Positions 11,814-22,067 of a stretch of DNA of 64,000 nucleotides are shown here, one piece after another. Source of the stretch: Nectonema munidae (taxonomy: Eukaryota; Nematomorpha; Nectonematoida; Nectonematidae). Made by a program: the position numbers and the translations under genes. The notes below the pieces were generated by a model. It saw only the letters and a list, made by a program, of their open reading frames with translations, was not told where the DNA came from and searched no databases. Numbering within the stretch: the stretch's first letter is position 1; every line of letters begins with the position of its first letter. The stretch covers positions 1,176,501 through 1,240,500 of the forward strand of contig JAUIRK010000509.1 in assembly GCA_030549495.1 (NCBI GenBank). The letters run 5' to 3'.

Positions 11814-14800
11814 TTATTTTGGCTGTGAGTTCACAAGCTTGTCGTTGTGAAGGTCAGTATCTTCTTCCTTCCCGTCCTTTTCTTCCTCCTTTTCGACGTT
11901 TTCCAGCAGATACGAAGAATGATAGAAAGATTGCTTTTTAAATCTTTCATTTAACTCTGGGGATAAAATTTCTAAAATTTCGATGAAATTCGGGCGACTT
12001 TTGGGAGAGTAGCTCCAGCAAACAGACATCAGATCAAACAATTCATCAGGACAACCGGTAGGCTTTTGAAGAGTTCCTCCGAGAAAAACATACTCCATCA
12101 CTTGTTGATTAGCTAGGCCCTGATACGGAAGAGAAGCAAGGGTCACAATTTCCCAAAGCACAATGCCATACGACCAAACATCGGAAGCACTGGAAAATTC
12201 GCCATCCTTAAGCGATTCAGGGGCCATCCAGCGAATAGGCAAGCCGTCTGCATTATCACTTCGGTAGTAGTCACTCTCGTATACATCTCTTGTGAGACCA
12301 AAGTCGCCAATTTTGCAAATGCCCTCACCATTCACCATACAATTTCTGGCTGCCAGGTCACGATGTGTCATCCGCAGAGAAGAGATATAGGCCATGCCGT
12401 CAGCTATTTCGCCAGCAAATTGGATGCACGTAGAATATGCTATGCCATTTTCACCGCTGATGTCAGCTTGCTGCTGTTTGCCTGTATTGTAGTAGTAAGG
12501 AGTGGGGGATTTATCGTCATCACTACCAGAGGCGTGATTGGCATATTCTTTCCGCATATGTAATAAGAACCTTTTCAGATCTTGATTCGACATGAACTCC
12601 ATCAGAACCATATTGGGCTGACTCAAAGAAACAACACCAAGTAATTTCACGACATAGTAAGAGTCAAAGGCCATCATGAAGGTGGCTTCTTTCAAGAATG
12701 TAACCCTGTCGATGACAGAAGCGTTATCTTTCAGGATTTTGATGGCACACTCGATCTTGGAGGAGGGGAGGTGCAAAAGCCCGCGATAAACGATTCCAAA
12801 GTGGCCTGTTCCTATCACTTCGAAAGTCTCAATGTTTTCCGGGTCATGCATAAACTTTTCTGGAATGTAAATATCAGAAGCACCAAAGTATTGCGGATTC
12901 AAGCTTGTGTAGAACCAGCCTTGGGGAACTTTTTTCTTGCTCTGCTTTAAATATACAACGAAAAGGACGGCAGCAATTGATAGAAAAACTACGAGAGCAC
13001 TTAAAATGGAAAATGCCCAAACGATTGCCTTAGACTTTGCCGTTTGGATGGATGGGAGGTAAAAGTAGCGTTTTCTTGTCCACTCCCCCTTGCCAGCCAA
13101 TGAGATTGAGCGGACGCGAAAAGAATAATTGCCGGCTTCCAAGGGGAAGAACTTTCTGACAACACTGTCCTCACTCTGCAAACACTTAAGCACATGTATA
13201 CGCTTTTCACCCAAGCCCTCAAACTCGACAAAGTAGGCTAAAATTGCGCCATTAGGCACTAGGGGCTTCTTCCAAACGATGTAGATGCTTTGATTACGCT
13301 TGAGCACGCGATAAATTACACCGTCTTCAAGAATGTTGTCTGCATTTTGAGAGAAGTTAGTTCTAGCAATGATCATGCTAGGAAAGATGCTGCAGAAGCG
13401 GGAAGCATTGGATAGCGCTGAGTCGTGACAAGCCCTCACCTCTACCAGGTACTCGGAGAAGGGCAACAAATCCGTTATCGTAAAGTGCGTTTCAAATTTA
13501 ACCGTTTTCGTGTGTGCTTCTTCAGCATTTTCACTTGCGTTGCCTCCTTTGTTCAAAGTGTTTTTATTCAAGAGGTGGAGTAAAGAAGAATTTGAAGGTA
13601 ACAAAACATGGCGTTTAAGGCGTGAAGATTTGTTTTTATCATTATTCTTAAATTTGGGGTTTTTTTTATAAGCAATATCATGTATCAGATTTTCAAACAT
13701 AATTTTCTCGGTTAAAAAATTTTCCTCTCCTCTTAGCCGCGTCAAATTCTTTTCCTCCTCATTTCCACCTGGTTGGATTTTAGAAGTAGGGTTCTTGTTG
13801 TTGGTCTTGTTCAAGTGCGGATTCATCTTTTTTCTAGAAATTGTAACGTGGTCTCGCATATTTATTATGGGATTTTGACAGTAATTCACTAGATTCTGGG
13901 TTTCACTCCGCTTCCACTTGATTATATAGGTTGTGATATTGCCTCTAGGCTTGAGGGGTGCTTGCCAGTGAACGTTAAGAACAGAGAAATTTGATGAAGG
14001 AAAGATTTGTAAATTTTCAGGAGGATCTGAAAAAGTTGGTTTGGTGCGAAAATACAACAACTCGCTTCTTCCTCCATGGTTAGAGATTGTAATGGTTTTA
14101 AGGTAGAGGGCATAGCGCGTGAAAGCTTTCAAGTTGGTTACTATTGCATTCTGAAAGATGATATCTTTGCTATTGCTTAAGAGTATATCTGATATGGATA
14201 GTTCAGACTCCATGTCGAGAGTAAGCCAAGGATCGTTACAGGCGTCTCGATCTTGGAATATTGTTACATTACCTACCGGAACTTCTCGGTAATATATAAC
14301 ATATCCGAGTAAAGTTCGCAAATCAATTGGCTTAAATGCTTCCCATTTAATCTCAACGGAGTTTATACCAAGCCTCAAGAGCACCAACTTAAGGAATGTT
14401 AGATCACAGTCAATCTTATCGCCGTTGGTTATTTTCGAGACGGAGTGCACAGTGGCTTTACTCTCCAAGCTAGACTGCATGGGATGTAGAAAAGCGATTG
14501 CCTGAATGAAGTCTGTGATGAGTGAAAGACAAAGGCGAGGGTTGAAGTGAAAAAAAGCAGAACCTCTGTCGATTTTAAAGAGATTTGAAAGTAGACTTGC
14601 GTTCCAGATATACTCGAGTCGAGAGTTTTCAAAAACAACAAAGGCGTAATCCCTGTTCCACAACTCATTTCCTTGAATATTTTGCAAGGAGCTTAGAAAA
14701 TTCAAAGAAATCAGAGAGTTTGACCGAGAAATCTTAACATAGCCGCTAACAGTTTTTATATTCTTGAATTTTTCTCGCAATTCTCTCGCTATATTTTCAC

Positions 14801-15890
14801 CACCTAGAATTGAAATTTCTAAATTGCCATCAAGTTGTGTGCAATGCTGATATTTTGCGGCAATGGATATATGCTGAATCACTTCAGATATCTTGCATTT
14901 CTTTGGACATGGTCCCTTGCAAGACTTGCAAGACATTTGATTCCCTGAGATGGAGTAACTCTCGTATCCAATTGGACAAGATTTTACACATTCTCCGTTG
15001 AAGCTCTTGTAAGAAATCTTGCTTTCTGCATCAACGATTTTGGCGCATTCAGTGGCATCAATGCAGAGTGAGTTGTTTAAACGGAGCGTGTTTTCCAGAC
15101 AAGCGCCTAAACACATATCTCGATAGCGGAAGTTGCGGCACACGAAGCAATCAAATTCCGTATTCCCAGAGCACCCACCAAGACACTGTGGATGACAGCA
15201 TGAATTATTCTTATTTGAAGAGAGGTAGACACAGTTATTCTTTGAGGAACAGGAATCGCACTGTGATTGACAGGAGTGAGAGTTCCAGCAGAAGGAACCG
15301 TTGATGGGTAAAATGGAGTGGGGCGGGAAGATCTTGCATTTTCTTGGGCATTTGGTTGAGCAGGAGTCGTGGGTATGAGTATTGACCTCAGAGGTGATTA
15401 TGCTGGCATGGAACTCTTCCGAAACAATCACCTTCCAGTTGAGTGTTGTAATGAAGCAAAGTGCAGGGTTTTTTTCGATGCGCACTCCCCCGCGCAGAAT
15501 CTTGACCAGGGAAGTGAGCCCAATCTCCTGCAGACTCTTCATCTCGTAGATGATGAGTGCGTAGTTGTAGAGAAGGGTGTGGCCACGGATCACGGCCAGG
15601 TTGGGGAAGAGGGAGGAGAAGGAGGTGAGGCCGTGCACGCGCCACACCAGGAAGTATCCAGTGACCTCGCGCAGCAGGGGAAAGGAGAGGTTGGCGAAGT
15701 CCGCCGCTTGCGTGTAGTCCATGAGGGTGAGGTGCAGGTTGCCCGCAATGATAGAGCAGCTGCGGAGATGCTGAAAGCTCTGAATGCTGTTCCTCACGTC
15801 CACACTCGGACACACCTTCAGTGCACCGCTCGCTCCTTCCCCTTTACCAAGGGTAAGCAAGAGTAGGATCGTGAATTTGACAAAAGTCAT
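11814..15890 (-). CDS. InR: Insulin/IGF-like receptor tyrosine kinase, single coding exon
   Basis: A type I membrane receptor for insulin-like peptides with a cytoplasmic tyrosine kinase. Visible parts in the 1358-residue frame: signal peptide (about 1-22); L1 (about 27-160); furin-like Cys-rich region (about 176-332); L2 (about 350-465); three fibronectin III domains, the second broken by an insert; alpha-CT helix FENLIHDIAY (732-741), equivalent to human FEDYLHNVVF; furin site RLKR (757-760) dividing alpha and beta chains; transmembrane segment (955-981); juxtamembrane NPQY (998-1001), a phosphotyrosine docking site. The kinase has the glycine loop GTGHFG (1027-1032), Lys1051, HRDLAARN (1176-1183), DFG (1196-1198) and activation-loop YESDYY (1204-1209). 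All catalytic residues are present. The length is close to vertebrate receptors, and no long Drosophila-type C-terminal extension is seen. An in-frame TGA just upstream supports this ATG. The first 500 bp are clearly more GC-rich than the rest. Confidence 0.97.
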   Translation of the reverse strand: MTFVKFTILLLLTLGKGEGASGALKVCPSVDVRNSIQSFQHLRSCSIIAGNLHLTLMDYTQAADFANLSFPLLREVTGYFLVWRVHGLTSFSSLFPNLAVIRGHTLLYNYALIIYEMKSLQEIGLTSLVKILRGGVRIEKNPALCFITTLNWKVIVSEEFHASIITSEVNTHTHDSCSTKCPRKCKIFPPHSILPINGSFCWNSHSCQSQCDSCSSKNNCVYLSSNKNNSCCHPQCLGGCSGNTEFDCFVCRNFRYRDMCLGACLENTLRLNNSLCIDATECAKIVDAESKISYKSFNGECVKSCPIGYESYSISGNQMSCKSCKGPCPKKCKISEVIQHISIAAKYQHCTQLDGNLEISILGGENIARELREKFKNIKTVSGYVKISRSNSLISLNFLSSLQNIQGNELWNRDYAFVVFENSRLEYIWNASLLSNLFKIDRGSAFFHFNPRLCLSLITDFIQAIAFLHPMQSSLESKATVHSVSKITNGDKIDCDLTFLKLVLLRLGINSVEIKWEAFKPIDLRTLLGYVIYYREVPVGNVTIFQDRDACNDPWLTLDMESELSISDILLSNSKDIIFQNAIVTNLKAFTRYALYLKTITISNHGGRSELLYFRTKPTFSDPPENLQIFPSSNFSVLNVHWQAPLKPRGNITTYIIKWKRSETQNLVNYCQNPIINMRDHVTISRKKMNPHLNKTNNKNPTSKIQPGGNEEEKNLTRLRGEENFLTEKIMFENLIHDIAYKKNPKFKNNDKNKSSRLKRHVLLPSNSSLLHLLNKNTLNKGGNASENAEEAHTKTVKFETHFTITDLLPFSEYLVEVRACHDSALSNASRFCSIFPSMIIARTNFSQNADNILEDGVIYRVLKRNQSIYIVWKKPLVPNGAILAYFVEFEGLGEKRIHVLKCLQSEDSVVRKFFPLEAGNYSFRVRSISLAGKGEWTRKRYFYLPSIQTAKSKAIVWAFSILSALVVFLSIAAVLFVVYLKQSKKKVPQGWFYTSLNPQYFGASDIYIPEKFMHDPENIETFEVIGTGHFGIVYRGLLHLPSSKIECAIKILKDNASVIDRVTFLKEATFMMAFDSYYVVKLLGVVSLSQPNMVLMEFMSNQDLKRFLLHMRKEYANHASGSDDDKSPTPYYYNTGKQQQADISGENGIAYSTCIQFAGEIADGMAYISSLRMTHRDLAARNCMVNGEGICKIGDFGLTRDVYESDYYRSDNADGLPIRWMAPESLKDGEFSSASDVWSYGIVLWEIVTLASLPYQGLANQQVMEYVFLGGTLQKPTGCPDELFDLMSVCWSYSPKSRPNFIEILEILSPELNERFKKQSFYHSSYLLENVEKEEEKDGKEEDTDLHNDKLVNSQPK

Positions 15891-15960
15891 TGCGCATCAC
15901 TAAAATATACACCACGTAGTAATTTCAGGCACACTCAACGTATCTTCATCTCCTGAAAAC
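15891..15960 (-). promoter_or_regulatory. 5' UTR with candidate splice acceptor of the receptor gene
   Basis: Read on the minus strand, TTTTCGTTTTCAG ends at 15953 and is followed by GAGATGAAG..., giving a 62-base untranslated segment before the ATG at 15890. This is a good acceptor consensus. If it is real, the coding region is one exon but the transcript is still spliced. Confidence 0.45.
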
Positions 15961-18900
15961 GAAGAAAACATTTAGCAAACAATGAATTGGAAATATTGAT
16001 CCGGTATTCCTGCCAGGAAGCCTGAAGTTTATCTACATCAAAATGATTAGATCTAAGCTGTTGAACCTTATGTCATCTCCTAACTTTGACTTATGTCACT
16101 TTTGCTATTTTTGTAAAAGAAATTTTTAAAACTTAGCTTTTAAAATTCGAAATATTTAACTTTCGACTTCGACACTCACTTTTTCAATACCAAGTGTATA
16201 CTTTCTCAAATATAAAAATATAATACGATGATCAGCTGAAAAACCACGTTGAAGTAAGGATAATTTTTCATTGTATCCTATAAATCCCTTTCTCACACGC
16301 TATGATAAAATTCGTTCTACAGAATGGAATAATGAAAACCAGGCGTTTTATACACTCAAATTAAACATAAAAGCAAAACATCAAGTTGAGTTTCAATAAA
16401 GGCAAACATTAAAGATTTTTTTCCCAATAAAGCATAACTTATTAATCGTTTTTTAGATGAATTTGTTTATTTTGAAAAAAATTTCTTAACTTTTGTAGTT
16501 TTTCCCAGTAGAAAAAGTTTTTGGTCTCGCCATTTAAATATTTTATAATAGGGAAGTTGAAAATTGAAATATCTGATTGAAATTCAGAACAGTTTAATCC
16601 AAAATCATCTGATTGGATTTATCAATCGTGTCTGTCTGTACATAGTACATAACTTATCTAGCTTCACACTTAACCAACACTAAAATTAAAACAGATTCAA
16701 TTTAAAATTTCTTTTAATACTTCAACTATGAAATTGATCTTTTCATTAAGCATCATCGTGCCTTAAAACACGATAAAGGGGTATCTGAAATCTACGCAAA
16801 AGTACTTTGACTTTCTTTTCAAAATATTTTTATTCAAATGATTTCGATTCACGCCTTCATTTAGTCTCTTGATTATGAATTTTAATATTTAGTTTTAATT
16901 TGATGCCATCCTCATAAAAAGATTTGTCTTTAAATGGTCCTAAAATCCTTAGTACCTTTCTTTTTTCTAATTTTGAGCACAAAAAATGAAAAACAAAAAA
17001 ATTTTACATCACAAATTTTACTCATAATAATACATTTCCCTTGATTTAAAAGGTTTTAAAAATTCTAATAGATAGATTTGTTAAACTGAAAAGAGTAAAA
17101 TTTATATACAAAAAGTATAAATCTTGTTTCACTTTCAACTGATGAAAAATCTTGAAATGGATAAATCATCTTATTTTGTTGTTTAAAATAAATCTAATCT
17201 AATTTAATCTAAAAAATTGAAATCCTAAATTTACAAGCTTCCTTCAAAAAAAAGTACAAAAAGAAAAAACTTTCCTTGACATATTTTTATTTTTGAAGAA
17301 ACAAAATAGAGCTATGAGGCTGTTTTGTCCACAATTAGCATTTCATTTTAGCTTTCTACCCTCTCGTTTGTAAGTGCCATTCTGAGCACAAAGAAATAGG
17401 ATGCGGTGAACAAACTGGCCTTTTACAATTTCGGCATTGTTTCATAATTTTGTTTATTCTTCATAATTTGATGTATGTATAATTTCTGAGCAACAAGATA
17501 AAATCCTCTTTAACCCATTAGCTAGAACGCCTGTGGAGACACTAGTGTCAACATGCCTAAATCGATAAGATGGCCAATTTTTAAAAAAAAAAAAAAAGGG
17601 GTTGAATTTGACAGGAATGAATAACTTTAACATGATAAACGCGGGAAATCGTATTTTCCTCTGATAAATTATGCCTTCTGTGAAAGGCTTTATTTAAAAT
17701 TTTTATTACAAGTTATGAAAAAGAATGATGGAAAAACTTCTTTAAAGGTAAAAATGGATGACATTCGCCATTTTGGATGTTATTCAGGGTAATGATGCGT
17801 GGATCTCTTTTCGCAAACATTTTTATGAAGTCTTCAAAGTCAAAGTTTGTTTTGATAAACATAAATAAGTGAGAGGTTGCTCAAAAGATCAAATCTTGAT
17901 TCCTAACATTGCAGGCCTATTAGTGCACGCTCTGCTGTGAAACTAGGTACTTGTGAAAGAGACAAGATGAAAAACCGCATCTTGATCTTAAGATCTTAGC
18001 AAAAGGAATCGCTGAGTTGAGTTGCAAGTTTAGGATTGCCAGATTTTTACATTATTATCAAAGCGGGACAAAATAGTATTAAAAAAAGTATAGAATAAAA
18101 TAAAAATAATCTAACAAAAATAATTAATATGAAAAATACATAGAAAGTAAAATAAGAATTTTTCTATTATAAAAACACATAAATAAGCGATAGCAAAACC
18201 GGAACAATCCTGAAAAAGCGGGATATTTGAAAACTAAAAAAAAAAAAAAAAAGTTGTAACGGAAGGGCAAGATAACTAGTGTAAGCCTTTTCCACTTAAT
18301 TGATACCAATTCAGCTCAGCACTCATTTTCACCTAAGCAATGCCATTTGAAACCTCCAAATAAACTTTAACGCAAGGCTTGACCTCACAATATTTGAACT
18401 AAAGACACGGGGTATTGAATTTGACGTATATGAACAAATTTAGCAGATTTGATTGGTTAGTTTGTTAGGGCACTCAGTGAAAATGTTTTTGTTGTCGATG
18501 AAATCCCATGCACCCATCTGAAATAGGCAGTGCACTTTGAAAATATATTATTCATGCGTGTGTTGTTTAGACAAAAAAAATAAATTTTAGTGGATATGTA
18601 AAATTTAATCACTATGTAATTGATTTTTATCAAATGAATGCAAGCATTGCAATCAGCATACCTGATATTTATATATTTAATGTATTACGTCGAAAGACGG
18701 ACCCATACAAAAAATCTATTTCGGAAATAACACGGCAAAGAATGAATTTTCTGGAAAAGTGCATCTACAACACAAATACACATACTAACGATTTATCTGT
18801 TTTTTAGATTTAATATTGATTGTATAATGAATAGAACCGCAATTTTTAAGTTACATAAGGGAGGCAAGTCTTCAGAAAACATTGAAAGTTATTTCAATTT

Positions 18901-20260
18901 AGTTTATTGTGTTAATAGTAAATCTGTATTTTCAAGTGTTGAAATAAATGATCAATTACATTTAACAAAATCCTTTTGATTAAATAGAAATATGTAGATT
19001 ACTTCAGTTCTCCCTGTTCCAGGCAAAATCTCCCGGTTTTTTTCAAAAAAAATCAAGAATTTCAAGGTTTCAATTATTTTAGATTGACAAGTATGATGAT
19101 TCCTTACTACATTTCCCAAATACTGCATGGATGAAAAAAGAAAGTAATAGCATAAAAATACATAATATAATTAATAATCCAAAAAGGTTTAGACTTTTAT
19201 AAGACTCAAAACCTCACTAACACCATTCTAAATTTTACTTATATCGAATTGATAAAAACTGAAAAATAAATTTTTTTTAAATCCAAATTTTTTTATTTTA
19301 TATGTATTGAATAAATTTTAATATTATTTTAGCACATAAGCTGTGTCAATTTCAAAAAATCAATTAAATAATTTTGAATACCTAAGATAAACTTTAATAA
19401 AATTAGAGACTCATCATCAAAATTTTAACATATCACGTAGAATATCAGAGCACTTTTCAATTTAAATCGTTATGCTTGAAAGGTTGTGAAAAGGATTCAA
19501 AAATAAATTAGTTTAAATTATAAGGAGTTGTTTGTTTGGCAGGATTGAAGAAGATAGAAAAATAGACGTATTGGAATTTAAGAGAAGTTTGAATAAAGCA
19601 AATAGTCGAGATGAAAAATAAATAAAAAATGTTAGCTGTGAAAAACTAAATTATAAAATTGATAGATTTTCGATCAATATTTCACCTTGATTCATAAGTA
19701 AACATAATAGAACCTTAAGATTTGGAAAAAAAATAGGAAAATGAACATGGAATGTGACCTAAAGTATCTAAACACATCTATTTATAAAATTATTGCCAAG
19801 TAAGAGCCACATCATTTTACCCGAACTTACTCAAACTTACCAAAAATGAATTAAAATTTATTTCTATTAATAGAAATTTTAAATAAATAACATATAAAAT
19901 TCAAATAAATAATATTCATTCATTGAATTGAAGACTTATTGGGAGGTGAGTATGTAGGATGATATATCTAATCATTATCGGATTTTTCCATATGCTTGAA
20001 AAATGTTTGAAGAATTGTAATGATTTAGCTTGTGGATTGATTAAAGTGAGGGGTGGTTTTGGACAAATTGGTTAATTGTTGAGAGTGTTAGAAGTGTAGA
20101 GAACGGGTGAGACTTTTTACCCAAATACACACAAATATACCCAAATACTCCCAAACAAATTTAAATATTCACAAAATATGCTAAATAAACATAAAAGAAT
20201 TATTTTAAACATAAAACTAAAATTAATTTCTTAAAATATAATAATTATTTTAAAATAGTA
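15961..20260. other. Long non-coding stretch upstream of the receptor gene
   Basis: About 4.3 kb of AT-rich sequence with homopolymer A runs (for example 17579-17597 and 18236-18253) and no supported coding exon. It should contain the receptor promoter and 5' UTR intron, but I could not identify a transcription start. Confidence 0.5.
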
Positions 20261-21313
20261 AGTTTTTGGATTGGATTGGATTGGATTAAATTGGCAGGGA
20301 TGTCAAAGCACTTTCCAAAATCAATTGATATGCTTACAAACTTCTTGTTAAAGATTAGTTGAAGATCGTTCGAGAGCGTTGTTGAAAGCTTAAAAACAGT
20401 TTAAGCTTGACAAGGGTGATGGAAATAAAGTGAGAGATTTCTAAAATGTAAGTAAAAGAAACTAATTGTGCTCAATGAGGATGCGTTAATAGGATGGGTT
20501 CAATGGTTTAAGTCAAAGAAGATAGTGCGTTTAATAAATTGGGGTGGAAGAGGATTTGGCTGGAGTTGGTTGGAAAATGGCCTAGAGTTTTGATGCATGA
20601 GTTTATCATTGTGTGTCGATAGGAGATGAAAAAAGGACATATGAATAATAGATGATAGGTGTTTCTAAAGCGTCGTTGCAGAAACGGCAGGTTTGATTGT
20701 CGGTGAGTTTGATGTGATATAGATATGATTTACAGGAATGGTGACCTGAAAACCATCTTATTATGGATCGCGATGGGGTGAAATTGTTGATAGCCCAGGA
20801 TTGGTCTATTGCTTTTATATTCGGTATATCTGAGAGCGTGGTGTTGGAGGACTTGGTGATAATTTGTTACCATTGATTAAAGGTGTGTAAAGTGAGGTTT
20901 TGAGTGAGAACCTCAGGGTTTATGGAAGTTAGGTGTAATGTGTGTGTTTTGGAAAGGGCTTGTTTAGCGAGCAAGTCTACGCGTATGTTTTCTTGTATGT
21001 TGGAATGAAGAGGGCCCCAGAGAATAGAAATGGTGAAAAGAGAGGAGAGAAAAGGCAGTTATGAGAATAGGATTAAGGTGTGGAAGGGAATATTTCTGTG
21101 AAGATGTAGGTCACGTGTGATTTTCTGTGAGTCTATGTAGAAATGAATGTGGGTGAACTGTTTGAACAGGTGAATGTTATGGGTAATGTAGTAATGCGGA
21201 GAATGTTTGCGGGTAAAATGCATTAGTGTGGTTTTGGATGTGTTAAAGGTGATTTTGAGTGAATTAGCAGTGAAATTTAAACCGTTGAAAAGGGATGAGA
21301 TAGGCTGAATGTT

Positions 21314-21757
21314 TTAGAGTTGTGTGTTCGAGGAAAAGAAAAATAGCAGGTCGCCTGAGAAGCATTGTGAGAAGTGTGCGATTGAGTCGAGGATATCGAG
21401 AAGAGGGTTTATCAAGATAAGCCAGAGAATGCCGGCAAGGCATCTTCTTTGAGGGGTAGAGAGTGATAGCAACTTAACTGCACTTGTTGATTTTTCGCGA
21501 AAAACTAGAGCTCGATTTTGTAGATAGTTGTGTATGAATTTAATCATGTAAGGTTTGAAAATTGCTAATATGTGTGCTTTGGCGCGGGTAAAATCGAGAA
21601 TAAAGACATCAGTGAAAGCTTTTTTTTGGAGGGTGGGTAATAGTAAGAGCAAAAAAGGAGGGGAGTGTTGGATGAAAAAATAATCGCAAAAGCGTATTGT
21701 TGTGAGGAACATTGCTTGAGAAATGTGAAAATGAGTGATGATTTTAGTAAAATGCAA
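21314..21757 (-). pseudogene. Reverse transcriptase remnant of the RNase H LINE
   Basis: The longest open piece of this LINE (147 codons) covers RT motifs 3-5. The residues STPQRRCLAGILWLILINP correspond to the usual 'STPQGGVLSP.LW.L..N' block, and the aspartate pair of the catalytic box is reduced to one Asp (SGDLL). It is therefore inactive even before its frame breaks are counted. Confidence 0.75.
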
Positions 21758-22059
21758 GCGAAGTAGTAGGTGGGTGGTGATATGTAAAGAGAGGAATATG
21801 TGCTGGGAATGAAGGGTAGAGAGAGATTAAGTGCGTATGGCTCGTTGATTGAAATTATGTCGTAAATGAAGCTGTGTAGTAGGTGTGTGAGGTTTGCTCA
21901 GCTAGTGAATGAGTGATTAGTGTTTATGTGTAAGAAGTTCAGCATATGAAATTCTTGATTATGTTAGAGTGTATGTAATGCAGATTTTTTGTATGTTGTA
22001 TGTGGTGAGGGCATGTGTCGGAAGTGGAAGAGTGTTTTTGTGACAGTTGGAGCAAGGGA

Positions 22060-22067
22060 GTTTAGAG
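22060..22067. repeat. Target-site duplication of the hAT element (left)
   Basis: GTTTAGAG here is repeated exactly at 24460-24467 on the other side of the element. Eight bp is the hAT-typical length. Confidence 0.9.

Noticed and set aside
15369-15866. Plus-strand open frame of 165 codons opposite the start of the receptor gene
   Set aside because: It is the reverse shadow of the GC-rich L1-coding segment, with no recognisable domain; the receptor frame explains the region fully.
17515-17545. piggyBac end after TTTAACCCATTAGC
   Set aside because: It has a TTAA plus CCC start, but no inverted partner next to a second TTAA was found.
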